DNA of 64,000 nt, taken from contig CAJNOP010000086.1 of assembly GCA_905250075.1 (NCBI GenBank), positions 372,001 to 436,000 on the forward strand, written 5' to 3'. The notes under the pieces are model-generated. The model was not told the DNA's origin. It did not search any database and saw nothing but the letters and a program-made list of their open reading frames with translations. Position 1 is the first letter of the stretch. The number at the start of each line of letters is the position of its first letter. Position numbers and translations under genes: made by a program. Below, in pieces: positions 59,771 to 64,000 of the stretch. Source of the stretch: Rotaria sp. Silwood1. Lineage: Eukaryota > Rotifera > Eurotatoria > Philodinida > Philodinidae.

Positions 59771-60766
59771 TCACAATTGAAATGTTGCGGCAATCATTAG
59801 ATGATCTGAAGGATGTGTTTCATCAGGATACGATTCACTTGTTGGATTATCTGGTAATTCCAATACGTTTTCTACTGTAAGATGGCCAGTAAAAAAGATG
59901 TAATCCAGTGTCCCACAGTATTTTGGTGAACTCGATGTATGCGAGTAATTTGTGTAACTAGGTTCGCTTCCATTCTTCTCTTGATAGGCACTCTTCAATA
60001 TTTGTTCATTATTAAGTCGATAAGAGATTTCATATGTATTAGATTCCGGTAAATTGTAGCCAACATAATTTTTTTCTGTTAAAACTTGATAAGAGAGACT
60101 TTGAGGTTCGAAGTTGAAGTCACCTGCTAAAATAAAATCTTGTCCAGCTGCTAATTGAAACATCAAATCTTTTACAATCGAAGAATGAATTACCATGACA
60201 TCGGGTAGATAGTAAAGACATGGCATATGGTATGTACCAATACATAATGGTTTATTATCAATTATGATTTGTAAACAAATGAGCGTATTAGCTCTGGTCA
60301 TGGCAGTTTTCCAAGGTTCAGATGTAGGCTGATTGAGTTTGCTCATGATAAATTGATACAAATTCCATCCCCATGTCAAAAGATTCGTATTGTTCTTGCG
60401 AGGCTTACTGATCGACCGGATATGATCTCCAATGTTGATGATAGAAATGGAGTTGAGCTGCATTGAAGTGGGAATTGCCATACCTACACCCATATAATTA
60501 TTGTACCAAGAACCATAAAGTTTATGAAACAATGTGTAATTTAATCGACGAAAAAATAATTCGAGTTTGGGTAACAGAGTACTACACAGTTCTTGTAAAC
60601 AGATGATTGTGTTTTCATGATTGATAATCTGTTGTTCTAATTCAGATTGAATTAAGTTCCATCGATGATCGGTTTTACGATATTCAGGTTGAGATTTGAA
60701 GTAATATCCTGGCCAATCAGCGTAAATGGGTACTAACAAATTATACGACACAACACGGATCGTCAT
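59771..60766 (-). CDS. Endonuclease/exonuclease/phosphatase (EEP) family enzyme, deadenylase/phosphodiesterase-like
   Basis: A single exon of 331 residues from the Met at 60766, which directly precedes the family start RVVSYNLL; an earlier in-frame Met (60802) adds a hydrophobic stretch and is less likely, though it could act as a short leader. EEP catalytic marks are all present: Asn9 in SYNLL, Glu59 in CLQEL, His180 in GTYHMPC, Asp216 and Asn218 in LAGDFNFEP, Asp288 in TLDYIFF, and Asp321-His322 in HPSDHLMI. These are the metal- and phosphate-handling residues of Mg-dependent phosphodiesterases such as CCR4/Angel/PDE12-type enzymes. The substrate cannot be fixed from sequence: RNA tails, 2',5'-oligoadenylates or small phosphodiesters are all possible. 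The gene appears intact and alone. Confidence 0.87.
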   Translation of the reverse strand: MTIRVVSYNLLVPIYADWPGYYFKSQPEYRKTDHRWNLIQSELEQQIINHENTIICLQELCSTLLPKLELFFRRLNYTLFHKLYGSWYNNYMGVGMAIPTSMQLNSISIINIGDHIRSISKPRKNNTNLLTWGWNLYQFIMSKLNQPTSEPWKTAMTRANTLICLQIIIDNKPLCIGTYHMPCLYYLPDVMVIHSSIVKDLMFQLAAGQDFILAGDFNFEPQSLSYQVLTEKNYVGYNLPESNTYEISYRLNNEQILKSAYQEKNGSEPSYTNYSHTSSSPKYCGTLDYIFFTGHLTVENVLELPDNPTSESYPDETHPSDHLMIAATFQL

Positions 60767-63700
60767 AGTCAGTAATGTTATAAAAGTATGTAGATTTTGC
60801 AAAGCAAGTAAAAAGAAGAATGTGGCATAGAAAAATGTGTGTTATATGGAAATGAGAAGAACAGAATGTGCACACAATTTGATGATGAAACAGTAAATGA
60901 CTCATAAGCAATAAAAAGATCATGCACATATATGTTGTGACTCAACACAAGCACGAGAGAAAATGAAATTTCGTCGATTAAGACAAGAATGATGAAATGA
61001 CAAAGGTAGATAAAACATTTTATCTAATGAATGACTTTGAAAGAGAAAACTAAGAGCGTAGTAAAGTATTAACACTCGTATTTTCCATACAAAAAAAAAA
61101 CTATTGATCAAGTATTTCAACTTTTTGCTTTTCCATCATGTTTGCAGCAATGAATTAAAACTTACCAAAATATTTAATCTATGACATGGATAAGATCGCT
61201 CGTCGTACAAAGTATAAAAATATAAATAACTGAAGATGATGGTTAGAAGTGCCTTTGTACATTTTCATGGATGTTGTTACCTAAAATGAAGTATATAATC
61301 TATGATCTCTCGTAAACAATATAATATTTCACAAATAATATGACGAATATGATATTTTTCCTCAAGAACTGAAGTACTAATACAATTTGATTGTTGTTCT
61401 ACAAGGTGTAGTTTACACATAAGAAGAATTTGTTCAATCAAATATTGTTCGAAGAAAAGATTTTTCTCCACTACATAATGAACAACAATGTCTTGAAACG
61501 TGTACACACAGACCTATACTGATTGGAGTTGAGACTTAGATAACTCATTACACCTTTATTCTTATTCTTATAATTAAGCCTATCTCACTTTCACCCTCAA
61601 GTTATATAAAGGTCTACTTCTACTGTCAACAAAAAAGAAGATGAAGTGAAAAATTCTGGTCATTAAATTTTTATTGAATCTATTCAGATGTGGAATTTAA
61701 TATTAAAGATATATTCTGACTTAAATGTCAAATTGAATAAGTCTACAAGAAAATTTAAGAAGATAGAGTTGACAAAATATTACAACAATCAATACTTTGA
61801 ATCAAAACTCTAGATTCAATACAGAATGTTATTCATGTTTATGTTACTATCGATGCATGTTGATTCTATCTAAGAATTCACACACCCTCCCTTTGATGCA
61901 AATAGATTAGATACTTTTGTGTTGGTCAACCAAATAAACAAACTGATTGGTTTTCCATACCGTGTATGTGTGTGTGAGAAGGGATACTAGACCCGCATAT
62001 TCATCCACAACCTTTTCAAACAGAAATCTTTTAAATATTTCATTAAGTTGTCTTTCATTTAATAAAAATCAAAAGAAAATCTTTCTTTTTATTTACGTTG
62101 TTTTATCATCAAACTATCGATGATCTATTTTCTATATTCGACTATGAACATGTCAATGTTGTTTGTTTTTTGTCTTATTTTTGATGAACATGGCCTGTTT
62201 TGTTTCACTTGTACTATCGAATTTTATTCTCAACTGACATAATCTTGTTTATTAATAATTAAGATTTCGTTGTTGTTTTGATTGATTCTAATCATCATTG
62301 GAGTTGAATTTTACATATTCGTTTCTTCGTATTTATTGCTAAACAGAAAAATTCGTAGGATTACAATTTTCATATTAGTATAAATGTTAATTTTCTCTTC
62401 ATCTACACCTATACTCACTCACTAATTTGTTTCTTAGTCAATGAAATGTTGCATTTATTTGAACATTCAAAAATGTTCAAGATGAAAGTGTGACATATAC
62501 TTAATATTTGAATAATTTGTAAGAATTTTTATCATTTTAGCTTTTTATTTATATACAATAGTACGTCGTCTTGTTAAATACATTGATATATTAACACTAA
62601 TCGATATGTCAAATTGAATAAGAAATATTTTAAGGTAAAAAAACATTTATTTCACTTTCATAGTCATTTTTTGCTTTGAATAAAAATAATAGAAATTTAA
62701 TTTTTGTTTAGGATGATACAACATTAGAAAATTGTCTTGTTTCATTAAATATTCTTTTAATCATGTATACCATGTCTTATTGAATATATTTATTAAAACA
62801 CCTTAAGAAAATTAATGTTAAAATTATCATCCTCAGATGAACAAGAATTAAATGCTCATTTTCAAAAGATTCTAAAATGAGAGTTTTTTTTTTTTGAATA
62901 TTCAAGATATTATTAAAAACTTTTATTTAGTTAAGCATTGATAAATAAAAATATGGAACGTGTTGTAACTGCTTTACAAACATTTATTGGATTAGGTCGA
63001 TTTTTATGTGATCGAAAATTTATTTCAATGAAAGTAAATCAAATTGATTTATTTAATAGAAATATTTAAAATTGAATCATTTTTTTTAAGTTCCTGATTA
63101 TTCGTCATAATCATATCCTTATTAAAATATATGAAATTTTTAAAAGATTTTATTCGAAAAGCATGTGTATTGCCAAACTGCTATATTGATTAATACAAAG
63201 CTTTTGAATGTAATTTATAGGGACGGGGTGTGGTTGATAATGTGAATATTCGATCATTATCTAATCAATTTTAATGTTTCTAGTGTTTGAAAAACATAAG
63301 ATTATGATTGATTATTGTTGATGTAGTATATCCAAGGATAAGAACAATAAAAAAAAGCTTGTTTTTTTTTGTTTTTCTCGGTATATTTCTTTTAGTAATC
63401 GAAGGACTTTAGTTGTGTTATCATATGGTTCTGCAGTAAACATTTGAATTCTATTAATGAAATTAATATCAATTACACAATTATTTCCTTTCATGTTGTA
63501 AATTATTATAATTTACTTTCTTCATATTATTTTAATGAAACAAGATTGAAACTATTTATTATGAACAAAATATTTAAAGAAAAACGCAAATATCATATTC
63601 ATCAACTATTAAACACAAAGTTATTTTTTTTAAATAAATAAGATTTTATATGAAAGAGGTCATCGATGATATTCTTCGATTTTATTATATCAGTACTACA

Positions 63701-64000
63701 TCAATTAATATTGCTTGAATCTCTCCTATTGTACATAATACATTAAGATTCTTCTATATGAAGAATAAAGATCTTTATTCAAACTGATACTGCCATAGCT
63801 AATCATATGTTTATAGTTGAATTAGATATAAGCGTTCTTATTCGTAATCGAAAACCAGAATATATTAAAAATTAGATATCTTAAAAAATTTGTTTTTGAT
63901 TGGAGGTTTTGTAAAAGAAGCAAAAAATCCTACTAGTTTTCTAACGAAAGTTTTATCGTAGACTCTAATCATATTAATCGTTCACAATTTTAGAATTAAC
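60767..64000. other. Gene-free stretch to the window edge
   Basis: No supported gene. One GT/AC hairpin lies at 61961-62012. Between about 62540 and 63500 there are coding-like scraps on both strands with stops between (plus: IVRRLVKYIDILTLIDMSN, SSDEQELNAHFQKIL, MERVVTALQTFIGLGRFLCD; minus: FINRIQMFTAEPYDNTTKVL), which suggest an old, unassigned gene remnant. Confidence 0.4.
61961..62012. repeat. GT/AC hairpin locus (diverged)
   Basis: G-rich arm CGTGTATGTGTGTGTGAGAA and C-rich arm ACCCGCATATTCATCCACAA, about 8 bases apart. Confidence 0.45.

Noticed and set aside
6318..62012. GT/AC loci considered as a CRISPR array or as a chromosome end
   Set aside because: They are irregularly spaced, diverged, inverted within each locus and embedded in ordinary sequence on a eukaryotic chromosome; there is no tandem telomeric tract in the window.

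Overview
This is eukaryotic, AT-rich (roughly 70% by eye) animal DNA with small genes separated by long gene-poor stretches. Exons are joined by GT-AG introns, several only 50-70 bp long. The protein families (LDLa/EGF receptors, LamG, NHL and FG-GAP ectodomains on membrane stalks, a divergent rhodopsin-like GPCR, Ly6-like proteins) and many decayed copies fit a bdelloid rotifer (Rotaria/Adineta type). That assignment is inference from gene style, not a database match.

Layout. 1-2.5 kb: decayed LDLa/EGF receptor gene (minus), running off the left edge. 5.0-5.5 kb: intact tryparedoxin/nucleoredoxin-like gene with one intron. 8.4-8.9 kb: secreted protein of unknown function. 10.3-13.3 kb: five-exon single-pass membrane protein with two LamG-like domains. 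16.5-17.2 kb: Cys/Asp-repeat protein. 19.6 and 26.1 kb: two secreted cysteine-rich propeptides. 20.9-21.6 kb: broken vanadium-haloperoxidase-like gene. 21.8-23.9 kb: arrays of a CCTGATTTTT motif. 26.7-27.2 kb: MITE-like element. 27.4-29.3 kb: membrane mucin-stalk NHL protein. 31.0-32.0 kb: intact retinol/steroid-dehydrogenase-like SDR. 35.3-36.4 kb: decayed Lifeguard/TMBIM gene. 37.8-39.0 kb: Ly6-like, probably GPI-anchored protein whose 5' end is duplicated in inverted orientation to 40.0 kb. 41.6-46.2 kb: FG-GAP propeller exon and, 3.2 kb upstream, a PAN-like signal-peptide exon that may belong to the same gene. 53.4-54.4 kb: GPCR. 56.8-57.7 kb: large foldback element. 59.2 kb: tRNA-like Pol III unit beside ACGCGT-rich repeats. 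59.8-60.8 kb: intact endonuclease/exonuclease/phosphatase-family enzyme. The rest is AT-rich sequence with little recognisable content.

The most distinctive signal is not a gene. About twenty short loci across the window share one plan: a G-rich arm built from TGTGGG/TGTGGA-like units, a spacer of about 10-50 bases, then a C-rich complementary arm. The unit resembles the TGTGGG-type telomeric repeat that I recall being described for bdelloids. One such locus sits exactly where the inverted Ly6 duplication ends. These may be mobile foldback elements or scars of break repair that used telomere-like sequence.

The genes do not form one pathway. Common themes are secreted or cell-surface proteins (LamG, NHL, Ly6, PAN/FG-GAP, GPCR, LDLa remnant, Cys-rich peptides) and two stand-alone enzymes (SDR and EEP) plus a redox protein.
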